Assembly (NCBI GenBank): GCA_015698045.1
Contig: BLAL01000319.1
Span: 1,302,001 to 1,366,000 of the forward strand
Length of the DNA: 64,000 nt
Direction: 5' to 3'
Source: Rhizophagus clarus
Taxonomy: Eukaryota > Glomeromycota > Glomeromycetes > Glomerales > Glomeraceae
The notes under the pieces were generated by a model that saw nothing but the letters and a program-made list of their open reading frames with translations, ran no database searches and was not told the DNA's origin. The translations under genes were made by a program, and so were the position numbers. Shown in pieces: positions 23,790 to 34,345 of the stretch. Each line of letters opens with the position of its first letter. Positions within the stretch are counted from its first letter, which is position 1.

Positions 23790-24480
23790 ATGGTTAATTT
23801 TGTAAATAATAATGGTAGCGCAAATCTTATATTTATTCGTTAGACAATTGGAACATGTGATTGTTGTTATTATGGGAGTTGCAAGTGGTCCTGTAGGTTG
23901 TTTGTTCTGTACGTCCAATTTGTTTTTTAAATGACGATAGTGTTTGCATTATCAAATTTCTCCACTTTTTATTTGTTCATGGGCTTAAAGACTCTTTTTC
24001 GTGAGCAGCTTCTTAACTATAGTTTACAAATTTGACACATTTAACTGGTGAAGTTATGCTTAATTTGAACCCAAAATTATTGATCTTACAAAGAAATTTT
24101 TTTAATCACAAATACACTACGCTTGAGGTTAAATTTAGAATTCAAATAAAATAACAGCAATTTTGCATCGTTAAACAAAATGAAATTTATTACAAACCAT
24201 TTTTAAGCGGTAGATGTTTTCAATAAATGGGACTTTTAAAAATATCCAAGCTTCTTGAAACATTTATAAACTTTGTAAAATGTACATAATCAAAAGATGG
24301 AAGTTTGAATTTAAAACTCGCAATATAAAAATTTATTGTTAACCAAATCGAAGATAGATTCAGTTTTTTTTTGTATTAGTTGTTCGTCAATATGCGACTA
24401 TGTTACAAAAAAAAAAAATTGCATTGTTTTTGGCTAATAGTATAATGTTAGTTACACCAAATTTTTTTCAAGCTAATTTT
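23790..24480 (+). repeat. Kinase-to-Sel1 spacer, duplicated copy
   Basis: This non-coding stretch lies downstream of the kinase relic and matches, in the same relative orientation, the spacers at 31280-32370 (+), about 38700-39300 (-) and 46640-47520 (-). Shared markers are CTTATATTTATTCGTTAGA, GTACGTCCAA, CATAATCAAAAGATGGAAGT and ATATGCGACTAT. It supports duplication of the whole kinase-spacer-Sel1 block. Confidence 0.7.
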
Positions 24481-24502
24481 TATTTTCGTGCATGACGGGA
24501 TA

Positions 24503-26042
24503 AGGACCCAGAAATACATATAGGGGTAGGGTCTATCAATGCGTCGTCATCATAGTGGAGTTGGACGGGGTAAGGTTTTGATTTGCATATAATTTAGGAG
24601 ATTTTTGTCCATAGTAAGGTCATTAGATTGCGTATTTTTATCAAAAATTTTTATATGTAAAAGATTTAATTTGCGTATTTTGACCTATATTTTTATTTGG
24701 CCGATCATATATACTGTTGTAGAAAATTATTCGATATGCTAAAATACGATTTATCAATCATAAAATTTACAATTTTATAGTTTTAAATTTTTTTTTTTTA
24801 AAAGATTTTTTTATCGGTTTTTATAACCGAAATTTTTTTTTAATATTTAATATTTTTTATCGGTTTTATAAACTGAATTTTTTTTTAATATTTATATTAT
24901 TAGTAACCGAATTTTTTTTAAAAAAAGATTTTTTATAAACCAAACCTTTTTCTTTTCCACTGATTTAAAAAAATAAAAAAAAAAACTATTTATAAAAAAA
25001 AAAGTACTAGGTACTACTGAAGTATAAATTGGAACTAACGGACTCTTGCAAATATGGTGAGTTAAGTGTAAGAAGCAGAATTCAATGTTAATAAAATTTT
25101 ACTAACATTCCTTTTAGTTTTTTAGTACCTACAGTACATAATCAAGATTATTCTATTTTTTATAGCTTATTACATTGGTAAGTTTCAAATTTTTAGGAAT
25201 TTTATCAAAAAATGCTTACTAATGTTTTATAATTTCTTTTTTATAGATTTCAGAATTCGATCAGAACTTGGAATTCGAGACGGGTAAGTATTTCTATAAG
25301 GAGATAAGCGGGTTTGATTTTTTATGTATTAAAGAGTATTTACTAACATTCTTTAACTTCTCTTTTGTAGATTTTGAAGTAAAATTTGGAATTCGAGACG
25401 GTTAAGTATTTCTAAAAGCGGGAGGGGGGTGCGAGTTTGAATAAAGCGTTTGCTAACTTCTCTTTTTTGCGGAATTTAGACTAGAACTTGGAATAATTCA
25501 AGATAGGTGAGTATTTCTAAAGGAAGAAGGAGTGGGTTTACTGTATATAAGAACACTCACTAATATTCTTTAACATCTCTTTTTGTAGATTTTGAACTGG
25601 AACTTCAAATTGGAATTTAAACATATTGTAGGAATGAACTTTCAAATATAAATATCAAAAAAAAAAAAAAAATAATAAATTTTTTTCTAATTATAAAGCT
25701 ATCTAAATTCGTATACAAATATTGTTAAAATATAATACATTTCATTATATTTCGTTAACATAACATAAAGAGAAACAAATATAATTTTTTTTTTTTTTTA
25801 ATAAAAAAAAGACCGATATCAAACTGCAGATTATAGAAACTATATCATATGATATACTGCACTTTGCTGAATTAATTAATAATTGAAAATTTTAAGGTCT
25901 GAAATTTTATTTGCGTATTTTTGCGGTATTTTCAATATCAGGTGTCAAATTTGCGTACCGTTCATATAAAAAACCCTTGCGTACAGCTCATAGTAAAATT
26001 TTCTTTCATCACCTGACCCCTATATATATATTTCTGGGTCCT
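24503..26042. mobile_element. AGGACCCAGAAAT TIR element (about 1.5 kb)
   Basis: The left end AGGACCCAGAAATACATATA followed by GGGGT and the reverse complement of the right end, AGGACCCAGAAATATATATA followed by TAGGGGT, are near-identical inverted repeats. The target duplication is unclear. The interior is A+T-rich with an array of splice-site-like repeats at 25247-25632. It lies in the spacer between a kinase relic and its BED-Sel1 partner, explaining their wide separation. No transposase is recognised; superfamily not assigned. Confidence 0.65.
25247..25632 (+). repeat. Tandem array of micro-exon-like units
   Basis: Four units of roughly 110-125 bases each hold a T-rich acceptor, a 30-40-base core and a donor. 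Unit 1: TTTTATAG, core 25247-25283 (ATTTCAGAATTCGATCAGAA...), donor GTAAGT. Unit 2: TTTTGTAG, core 25371-25400, donor changed to GTTAAG. Unit 3: acceptor lost (TTTGCGG), core about 25471-25506, donor GTGAGT. Unit 4: TTTTTGTAG, core from 25589. CTAAC/CTAAT branch-site-like sequences precede each acceptor. Similar signals lie just upstream (25060-25200). It may be a multi-intron transcript or a minisatellite that happens to include splice signals. Confidence 0.55.
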
Positions 26043-26265
26043 ATGGGACAGATTGAGCTACCCAACGGGTTTATTCATGTCAACAGAATGATAGTTACAA
26101 CGAGAGTCCCAATGACATCGTTATTAAAACAATTTATCATATCTTATTAAATGGAACAACGGGCATAATTTTATAAATTTTTTTCTGCGAAAAATTGCAT
26201 TATAAACTTTACAACCATATTTAAAAGTAATAATTTTTAATAGTTCAATAATTATTTCTATAATT

Positions 26266-27907
26266 CCCTATAAGAAATCCGTATACGGAAAGGATACGTT
26301 TTATAAACGTTTGATATACGTTTTTGCCAATTCCGTATAATAATTCCATATATTTAATACGTAATTCATTTTTTAAATGTTTTTTAAAAAAATTGGTGCA
26401 TATGGAATGTATGTGGAAAAATTAATATATACGGAATGTATACGGAATTTTTGAACTTGTTTTTTTTAAATGATTTTATCATAACACGTTATCACGTGAT
26501 TTTTGTTATGATACGTTTTTTGTTTATATAAACCTAGCTTTGTTCTTCCACCCTCTGTCTTTCCTGTCTTCCTGTCTTCCTCTCCCTGATTTTTTATTTC
26601 GCTATTTTTTTTTTTTTTTAAAAAAAACTCTTTTTTTCTTTTATTTGTTGCCCCTCTTTTTATTCTCACTTGCTCTCTTCTTTTAAAAACTTTTTTTCCT
26701 TTATTTTTCTAACTTCGTTGCCCTCTTTAAAAAAAAATTTTTTTTGGTTTTATTCTTTTATTCCCATTCATTATCCTCTCTTCTTTTTAAAAAAAAATTT
26801 ATTTTTACCCCTTTTTTATTGAATTATTTCTGGATGTTCTCCCTTCTGGCAGCATAGGTTAGAGGTTAAAGATGGACTAACCGCGACTACTGACACAAAG
26901 TTTGTCAGGACTGGTGAATAAAAGCCTTATTTAGTGCAGGTATTTCCTGAGTTTCTAATTTAAAAAGAGAGGTTCCTATAAGCCGGGTTATGTAAGTTAC
27001 CTTCTGCTTTATTTTCTAACTTTGTCATCCCTTTAAAAATCTTTTTTTATTTCCTTCCCTAACTTCGTTATTTCTTTTTCAAAAAAAAAAAAAATTTTTT
27101 TTTTATTTTACTTTTTTACTTCCACCTTACTATCCTTTCTTTTTTATTTATATTTATTCTTTTATTTTGTAGACCAGATTTTTTTTTTTGGTTGCTTGGT
27201 CCTTTTTTCTTTTTGCGGGTCAATTTGAAGTACTTTTTTTTGTAAACCGGACGTTTGGAGACTTGGATGATTGCAGGTACTATATAGGCGGAGCTTATAT
27301 TTTTTTTTTTGTTTTCGGGTTGTCTGACTCCTGATGGCTTGGACGAATCCAGAATTATAGGTACAATAGGGAAGCGTTGGTCTAAATGAGTTAAAGAAAC
27401 GTACTAGTATTTTTTTTCATTTATTTTGAAGGAATAGGTTATTTCTTTGGACTAAGTGTTCCTGGAGACTTTTGATTTCTTAAAAAAAATTAAATTTCTT
27501 AAAGAAACATCAGTAGAAATAGTATTAATGTTTCTTTTTGTTTTGGTTTGTTTGATAGGAATAAACTATTCATAATATATTTGTGTTTTATTTAATTTTT
27601 TTATTTTTTTGATTTAATAAATAAAATTAAATTTATATAAATAAAGTCTAGTAATAAATTGTAATAAATTGTATAAATATAAACAGTAAATTTAATAAGC
27701 AATAATATAAATTTCATGGTAAGTCAGTGATTAAATCATGTAAATTCCGTATGAATTCCATGCAAATTCCGTATCCAAACCATATTTATAGTGATACGGA
27801 ATTGTGCATTTTCCCGTATCTTTTCAACGGTCTATGTGATACGTTATTTCTAAGGAAAAAAATCGTATAAAAATCTTATTAAAAACGTATCCAGTTTTTT
27901 TATAGGG
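26266..27907. mobile_element. Long CCCTATAA-type TIR element, uninterrupted copy
   Basis: Starts CCCTATAAGAAATCCGTATA and ends AACGTATCCAGTTTTTTTAT followed by AGGG. The internal order matches 2360-4628: CCGTATA cluster, CACGTTATCACGTGAT palindrome (26485), long pyrimidine tract, GAGTTAAAGAAACG box (27388), then a right-end cluster of CCGTATC motifs. Length 1.64 kb. No transposase or long real frame, so probably non-autonomous. A non-repetitive block near 26850-27000 (TGACACAAAGTTTGTCAGGA) has some dyad symmetry. Confidence 0.7.
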
Positions 27908-29009
27908 ATTTATTTTAATTTTATAAAATTCATGACAGCAATTCACGACTAAAAAAAAACAGTCTAGTATTTCTAAATAATTTTTTCCTTTATAACTTTA
28001 AACAAAGTCGATTAACTTTAATCAACTGAGTCATATTTTTTTTACAGTATGGTTAATTAACCGATTAATCAAATTTTTAGTTAATTGATCTACATGATTA
28101 AAGCTGGGTCGAAATTGTCATAAATTGTCATAATTCCGGTTGTACACAGCTAAAAAAAATTTTTTGACCTTATTATTTATAATATAGATATATTTTACTA
28201 AAATCACTTGGCGTGTAATTATTTTGTATTCCCTTAGATGCATGTCCCTTTCATATGCATGTTATTATTCTAAATTCAGTAAATAAATAGATTTACGCCA
28301 GTGATAAAAAATGTAACAAATTAAAATGTTGTATTTATTCTTATAATAATATATTTTTTGGTTAAAGTACTATAGATTGTTAAAAGAAGAGTATTGCTAA
28401 ATATCGCCGCCGGTGATTATCGCCTTACCAGAATTAGAATAGAATTTTGGGCAGAATTAAAAATATTATGAAACTCCGCCCGCTAAAATTTGCTCGGCGT
28501 GCGACATTTTAAAATAAAATAATATGGAATTTGTAAATTGAGAAATATATATAAAAGGGGATTTCTTAAATATTATTGAAACTATTGGAAAGTACAAATT
28601 CATAAATGTTTCTATACTGCTGATTTTTTGACATCAACATTTTACATTATTCTCGATATAAACATTTGAATGTAATTCATTTCACAATTGCTTCATAAAC
28701 AATTTATTTTTTTGTTTTAATTTTCTGTTTGGAAATAAGCAGAAAATAATAAAGCGTTTATTACTATAAAAGATGTCGCCTTGGTCATGGGTTTCATTAT
28801 TATGTTTAAAATAATTTTCCGGTTTTTTTTTGTTACACGATGTTTATATTCTTTTACAGTATGGTTAATTAACCGATTAATCGTTTTGAATGATTTACAA
28901 TTTGTTTATTATTTGTAGTCAAAATTTCTTTTTTTTCACTAGCGTATATTGACCACTTCTTATATATTAATCAGCTATTTTTTTTTTTATCGGCTTAATT
29001 CGTCAGACA
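27908..29009. other. Upstream region of BED-Sel1 gene with repeated motifs
   Basis: No gene. TACAGTATGGTTAATTAACC followed by GATTAATC occurs twice, at about 28044 and 28856, and related copies lie at 4862, 32311 and 46681. TTTTTTTTCACTAGCGTATA near 28932 recurs in reverse orientation upstream of the minus-strand BED-Sel1 genes (ACGCTAGTGAAAA at 46624 and 38622). These are candidate regulatory repeats of the family. Confidence 0.45.
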
Positions 29010-29051
29010 ATTATTTTCTTACAAGACTAAACAAGAAACTATATACAACTG
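29010..29051 (+). promoter_or_regulatory. Conserved leader of BED-Sel1 gene
   Basis: ATTATTTTCTTACA, then TAAACAAGAAACTATATACA, lie directly before the ATG. Equivalent blocks stand before the starts at 18782, 37792, 46483 and 62952 (minus strand). Probably core promoter or 5' leader. Confidence 0.5.
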
Positions 29052-30443
29052 ATGAAAAGAAAAGAGAGAAAGAAAGGTCCTGTTTGGGCGCATTTCATTA
29101 TTGTAAACAAAAGTAATGATCCGCATCCTCCCGTACAATGTAAATACTGTTCCAAAAATTATCAACGAGCCGTTCCCCAACGATTGAAAGCCCATCTTGA
29201 CAAATGTCTAAAAGCATTAAATAATGCAAAATTAAAGGAACAACCAATTATTGACGAATTTTGTAACCGTATGAGCGAAGAAGATCAGAATACTAATGTA
29301 TCATCATTACATAATCAACGTCTTCAGTCACCGCTTAACTTACAAAGTAGTGAAGAAATAAACATGCAAATAAAGTATAGTGACCAACCAGAATCCCCAA
29401 GTAATATACATTTCAACCTACAGAATAGTGAAGAAATGAATATTCAAATAGAGTATAGTGACCAATCAGAATCTCCAAGTAATATACATTTCAACTTACA
29501 AAATCGTGAAGAGCAAATAGAGTGCAATAACCAATCAGAGTCTTCAAGTAATATACATTTCAACCTACAAAATAGTGAAGAAATGAATATGCAAATAGAG
29601 CATAGTAACCAGTCAGAATTTCCAAGCGATTTACATTATCTAGGATATTGTTATCAGTACGGAATAGGGATTGAAAAAAATGAAATTAAAGCATTTCAAT
29701 TATATAGACAAGCAGCTGAGAAAGGTCATATTAATTCAAAATATGACCTCGGAAGATGCTATCAACATGGAATAGGGATTGAAAAAAACGAAATTAAAGC
29801 ATTTGAACTATTTAACGAAGTAGCCCAAAAATGCCATATTATTTCGATATATGAGATTGGAGAATGTTATAGATGTGGAATAGGGACCGAAATAAATGAA
29901 ATTAAAGCGTTTGAATCATATAAAGAAGCATCCGGAAAAGGTCATATTACCTCAATGTACAGGCTTGGATATTGTTATCAATATGGAATAGGAACTGAAA
30001 TAAATAAAATTAAAGCATTTGAATCATATAAAGAAGCAACTCAAAGAGGCCATATTTCTTCAATATATCAACTTGGAATTTGTTATCAATATGGAATAGG
30101 GACAGAAAGAAATGAAACCAAAGCATTTGAATCATATAAAGAAGCAGCTCAATATAATCATATTGATTCACTATATCAACTTGGAATTTGTTATCAAAAT
30201 GGAATAGGTACTGAAATAAATAAAATAAAAGCATTCGAATTATATAAAGAAGCGACCCAAAAAGATCATATTACTTCAATATATCAGCTTGGAATTTGTT
30301 ATCAATATGGAATAGGGACCGAAAAAGATGAAACCAAAGCATCCGAATCATATAAAGAATATATGAGTTTGGAGGATATAACAAGATGGCCAGTGGACCT
30401 AATTGGTTATCTGGTCCGATCCCAAAACCTACTCGGTTTTTAG
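29052..30443 (+). CDS. BED zinc finger-Sel1 repeat protein, 463 aa
   Basis: Single open exon. A BED finger fills residues about 9-52 (VWAHF, ligands Cys30, Cys33, His48, Cys52). Residues 94-196 are four linker repeats of 23-28 residues (NLQNSEEMNMQIE-type, acidic and Asn/Ser-rich); other family members show only one. From 197 come 36-residue Sel1 units (LGxCYQxGIGTExNExKAFE): six complete and a seventh cut short. The last 27 residues (YMSLEDITRWPVDLIGYLVR...) are not Sel1 and come from inserted-looking sequence containing GGTTATCTGGTCCGATCCC, so the array was truncated. BED fingers bind DNA and Sel1 arrays are protein scaffolds; a nuclear adaptor role is inferred. Partner kinase relic lies upstream on the same strand. 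Confidence 0.85.
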   Translation: MKRKERKKGPVWAHFIIVNKSNDPHPPVQCKYCSKNYQRAVPQRLKAHLDKCLKALNNAKLKEQPIIDEFCNRMSEEDQNTNVSSLHNQRLQSPLNLQSSEEINMQIKYSDQPESPSNIHFNLQNSEEMNIQIEYSDQSESPSNIHFNLQNREEQIECNNQSESSSNIHFNLQNSEEMNMQIEHSNQSEFPSDLHYLGYCYQYGIGIEKNEIKAFQLYRQAAEKGHINSKYDLGRCYQHGIGIEKNEIKAFELFNEVAQKCHIISIYEIGECYRCGIGTEINEIKAFESYKEASGKGHITSMYRLGYCYQYGIGTEINKIKAFESYKEATQRGHISSIYQLGICYQYGIGTERNETKAFESYKEAAQYNHIDSLYQLGICYQNGIGTEINKIKAFELYKEATQKDHITSIYQLGICYQYGIGTEKDETKASESYKEYMSLEDITRWPVDLIGYLVRSQNLLGF

Positions 30444-31279
30444 AGTTAATCCAAAAGTTAACTCGTGGTTTGATCTAATCCGATTTCAATCTTTGAACGG
30501 TAGGGACGGTAATCTTATAGGACAAACTGTGCTCTTAACGTAGCTGGACCGATCTCGAAAAATGTCGTGAAAGCGGCTCGGTCATCAAATAAACAAATGT
30601 AATTAGTCGTAATGCAAATAATACTACAGTATATCGCAAAAAGCAATAATATTGCACTTTTCCTATTTACTATTAATTTAGAGAAAGTTAAGTTTTTTAT
30701 TAGTTTATTATGTTTAATTTCATTTCTTTTTACTTGAATTAACAAATTTGAATATTTTTTATTAATTTATAAAATTTTTAAAATATTTTTTAAAGTCTAT
30801 AACTTAATAAATACAAAATTTATAAAGTTTATCTGTTTTTGGTTTTTTTTTATTCTCAACTCAATAATTCACTAAAATAGTGTATAACGCAACAGTAAAT
30901 AATATAATGGAATAGTCCTGTAAAAGGCATGGGAGGTCTATTTTATTTAAATAAGAATTTGTTTTATTTTGTATCAATATTGTACGAAGTTCTAAAGAAT
31001 ATATTATAATTTAAAAAATAATAAGCTATTTGGTTTATTATCTCCAAAAAATTGTGCTTTAGTTTTTAATAAGCCAAATATCATTAATTCTGAAACAATA
31101 TAAACTGAAATTATCAATTATATTATATATTCTCTAAACAATTCGTACAATCATGATTTTATTTATGAGTGTATAAATAAAAAATTTTTAATAAAGTTCA
31201 CAATCAACCAAGTTTGCACTTGGATCACGGGACATTTGTATTTAAATTTTTCGCTGGCGCATATCTTTTGGCCGTCACT
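30444..31279. other. Intergenic after truncated Sel1 gene
   Basis: 30380-30570 is richer in G+C, with GGTCCGATCCC and GGACCGATCTCG resembling hAT-like subterminal motifs, but ends and target duplication cannot be set. The Sel1 array does not resume beyond it. The rest is A+T-rich and empty. Confidence 0.35.
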
Positions 31280-32370
31280 GTTACATTAGTAACGCAAATC
31301 TCATATTGCGATCCTATAAATTAATTCCAAGTTATTTTGCTCCAAACTTGTCTATAAATAATAATAGTGTTATATTTCTCTACATGATCACGTTCTTATA
31401 ACCTTTATGCGTTCATAGAATTTATCTAATTCCTTTCACGAGCAATTGTAGTTTACAATTTGACCACACTCAACTGCTGGTTAAATTACGTCTAATTTGA
31501 GTACAAATAATTGATCTAACCATAAAATACAAAGAAACTTACAGTATATACGGCACGCCTGGGCTGTTTAGAGTCAGTCCATTACGATTCGAATAGAGGG
31601 CAACAGCATTAATTAATCAAAATGACTTCTTTTCACAAGTTTGCGTCTTTATTTACACTAAATCATACTTTTGTTGAGCGATACAAATTATTGGTGTTTT
31701 CAATAAATTTGTGCCATTAATAAATCTCTAGGCCTCTTAAATATTCACGAAACTTGCAAAATGTGCATAATCAAAAGATAGAAATTTTGAAATTAAAATT
31801 CGGCTATATAAAATTAAAATTGCTATGCATAACTCCTAAATGATAAACTATCATTACCCAATATAAAACTTTATAAACTTGTTTTCATGATATAGCTAAG
31901 TGATTATATTACAACATAAATTACTTTTATTATAACATAATTGAAAAATACTGTGCCGCTTCATTAGGTTAATTAACAACTCGTTTTGGATTATCTATAT
32001 AGAAATATTTTGTAGTCAAATTTGGAAGCATCAGTATCTTTTTTTAATTATTGCTAGTTACACCAATTCTAAAAAGTTTGACGCAAACGGAGTTCATTTG
32101 CTTTGTAATTTGTTCTGCCACACTTCTACGGAAAATTAAGTTATACACCTTACGCCATGTTTAATGTTTTACTGCTTCAATAATTCTTTCTATAATTATT
32201 TCAATTCTAAAATAAGAGTCAATATGGGCTATGAAAACAATAGTGTCGAAATAATTAAAAAAATTTTTTCTCTTCTAAAATAAAGTTAATTAACTGAGCC
32301 ACATATTTTTTACAGTATGATTAATTAACGAGCATATAGTAATTAATTAACCGGTTAATTAATTTTCCTT
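31280..32370 (+). repeat. Kinase-to-Sel1 spacer, second plus-strand copy
   Basis: Matches the spacer at 23790-24480 and, reversed, that at 46640-47520: AGCAATTGTAGTTTACAATT, CATAATCAAAAGATAGAAAT, ACTGTGCCGCTTCATTAGGT. It ends with TACAGTATGATTAATTAACG and TTAATTAACCGGTTAATTAA (32311-32360). No Sel1 gene follows on this strand, so a further copy of the block appears to have lost its genes. Confidence 0.6.
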
Positions 32371-32984
32371 TTCCTGGGATGTCTAACGCAAGATTTGATC
32401 ACGTGATCTTGCAATTTATCACCCCACCATCACTCCCCAGTTTCCCACTTTTATTATTTATTCCAGGGACTGAGAATTTTTTCAGTATGTGAAAATTATT
32501 TTAATCAAACATTTTAGGAAATAATTGGTAAATTTTGTCACGTGATCAAGAATTTCTGGGTGGTGTAGTTACGAACACCTTTGAGCTAAACTATCTATAA
32601 AACATCAAGCCTGAAACGCATAACACTGAATAATTATCAATTATGTTAGTTAGCGAAGCAAACCCATCCAAACTTTGAAATATGTTCTGGAAAGCGTCGA
32701 TCTTATAATCAATAATCTATTGTTTTCATTTAATTTTAATAATTTAAAGATAATTTTAAATAATTTTTTAAGCATTAAAGAAAGTAATTCAAAAAAGGAT
32801 GCAATTACCCGAAGTTCACTTATTAAATTACTACTCATTGTTATTAATATATGAGACTATTCTTCCCTTGACAAAATTGAGAGCTTAGCAATTCATGATC
32901 TTGATATTTAAATTTTTTCAAATTTCATCTACAAAATACAAAACCTAAGTAAATACCGGTTCATTCACTTCAGGTCATAATGTG
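32371..32984. other. Intergenic, CACGTG palindromes
   Basis: GATCACGTGATC near 32397 and TCACGTGATCA near 32538 are E-box-like palindromes. They also occur inside the long CCCTATAA elements, so may be element debris. No gene. Confidence 0.35.
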
Positions 32985-33227
32985 AACACCCAAACGGTAT
33001 GTAAACAGTGACCATTTGAACAAGTGCCGAAGTGACCATATATGATATCCTTCACCATTATCTATGTCCTCCACGGACACCCAAATAAAATGTAAGCAGT
33101 GATCATTTGGACAAGTGGTCGTACACCATAACCCAACTACCTTAGGAATAGACATACACCTCAAGAATGACATATAATTATGATATTCTTCACCACCATC
33201 TATATCTTCCATTATGATCTTCACAAT
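32985..33227. repeat. Two-unit tandem repeat of about 95 bases
   Basis: ACACCCAAACGGTATGTAAA at 32988 and ACACCCAAATAAAATGTAAG at 33078 start two similar units, each followed by CATTTGAACAAGTG/CATTTGGACAAGTG and then by CACCATTATCTATGTCCTCC-type sequence (again near 33190). The minus strand is open through them (EDIDGGEEYHNYMSF and a second similar piece), giving a 96-codon frame that may be a coding relic. No family recognised. Confidence 0.45.
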
Positions 33228-34114
33228 GCTCCAGGTAGTGTTCCGAAAGGGTCGGGTCAAACCCGGGTCATTTGACCCGACCCGTTTTTAAAATCCGAAT
33301 CGGGTTTATCATTGTCTTATATTCAACCCGACCCGTCGGGTCAGGGTCACACCTTTGCTTGACCCGGGTTGACCCAGGTTGACCCGGGTTTAATCAGATT
33401 TATATTTAAAATATTTACAAAAAGCTTAAGTTAAGCCATTTTTATTTCTAACTTTATTTGTGTATGAAAAAATAAGTGAGGCTGAGAAATTAACTCTTGG
33501 AAAGCTTATTTAAGAAGTAAGAAGTCCAGAAAAGTACTTAAATCCTTGAGCAGATCGATCTACTATGATGGAAGGTATGTATATATGTTTAATAATAAAT
33601 TTTAAATATATTTTATTAAATTATTAATTCGTTATAAAAATATATATTGTAGTTAAATGAAGTAGAGTATTCACACCTAGCAACAATGCCAAGGGATATC
33701 TTGTAATCATTTAATAATATTAAAATTGGTTAAAAATTTTTTTTTTTACCTGTAATTGCAAGTGTTCCAGTTGAACAATTGAACGGGTCTTTTTTGGAGG
33801 AAACAACCAAAAGTAGCAGTCTCATACCAAATACAAATCGTGCGTGTATGTGTTTAAATCAGGCTGGGCGTAAGGGGGATTTAATAATAAAAATTGTATA
33901 TTTTAAATTTTACAATAAAAACTGAACATCTGAAAACTTTATTTGGACCTGGGTTATCCGGGGTTAAACTACTATATCGGGTCAGGTCAGAGGTCGAGTC
34001 ACGTAAATATTAACCCAGGTATTTGTACGGGTTGGTTTTTATACTCGGGTCAAGTTCGAATACATCCTCAAACCTGACCCGACTCGACCCTTTCGGAACA
34101 CTAGTAGCTCCAGG
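33228..34114. mobile_element. hAT element, internally deleted
   Basis: The element 33236-34103 starts TAGTGTTCCGAAAGGGTCGG and ends as its near-perfect inverse (CGACCCTTTCGGAACACTA). GCTCCAGG lies directly before the left tip (33228-33235) and again at 34107-34114, three bases after the right tip, a probable 8-base target duplication with a small end change. Subterminal GACCCGGGTTGACCC arrays mark both ends. It contains a remnant of a hAT transposase C-terminal domain (33664-33870), which confirms the superfamily. Confidence 0.8.
33664..33870 (+). pseudogene. hAT transposase C-terminal dimerisation remnant
   Basis: Plus-strand pieces in shifting frames read VEYSHLATMPRDIL, then VIASVPVEQLNGS, then SSLIPNTNRACMCLNQ. 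In order and spacing these match the hATC dimerisation region, whose family pattern is a conserved Pro-Ser/Val-Glu block followed by an R-A-x-M-C-L segment. Stops and indels separate the pieces and the catalytic region is absent, so it is a fragment left in an internally deleted element. Confidence 0.7.
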
Positions 34115-34179
34115 GCACTTGGTAGACAACTACTATATAATCAAGACAGTGTATTTGAACCTGATGACTCATACTCAGG

Positions 34180-34345
34180 TATAGGGATGGCAACAGTCAC
34201 GGTTATTAACCGGCCATGACCAGTTATGATCGTGACCGATATTAGTCGGTCAAAGGTTCTGACCGACCATTTAGCTGACCGTTTTAACCGACCATTTGAC
34301 CGACCATTTAACTGACTGTTTAATCGACTGTTAACCGACCATTTA
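34180..34345. repeat. Degenerate GACCGACCATTTAAC tandem repeat
   Basis: Follows TAGGGATGGCAACAGTCACG at 34182, a hAT-like tip. CGACCATTTAGCTGACCGTT, CGACCATTTGACCGACCATT and related units run to about 34345. A matching right end was not found. The minus-strand 96-codon frame (RLNSQLNGRSNGRLKRS) is only the translation of this repeat. Confidence 0.45.

Noticed and set aside
26840-27000. Possible tRNA-like or small RNA structure (TGACACAAAGTTTGTCA)
   Set aside because: The short dyad has no B-box, no cloverleaf and no terminator; it lies inside a TIR element.
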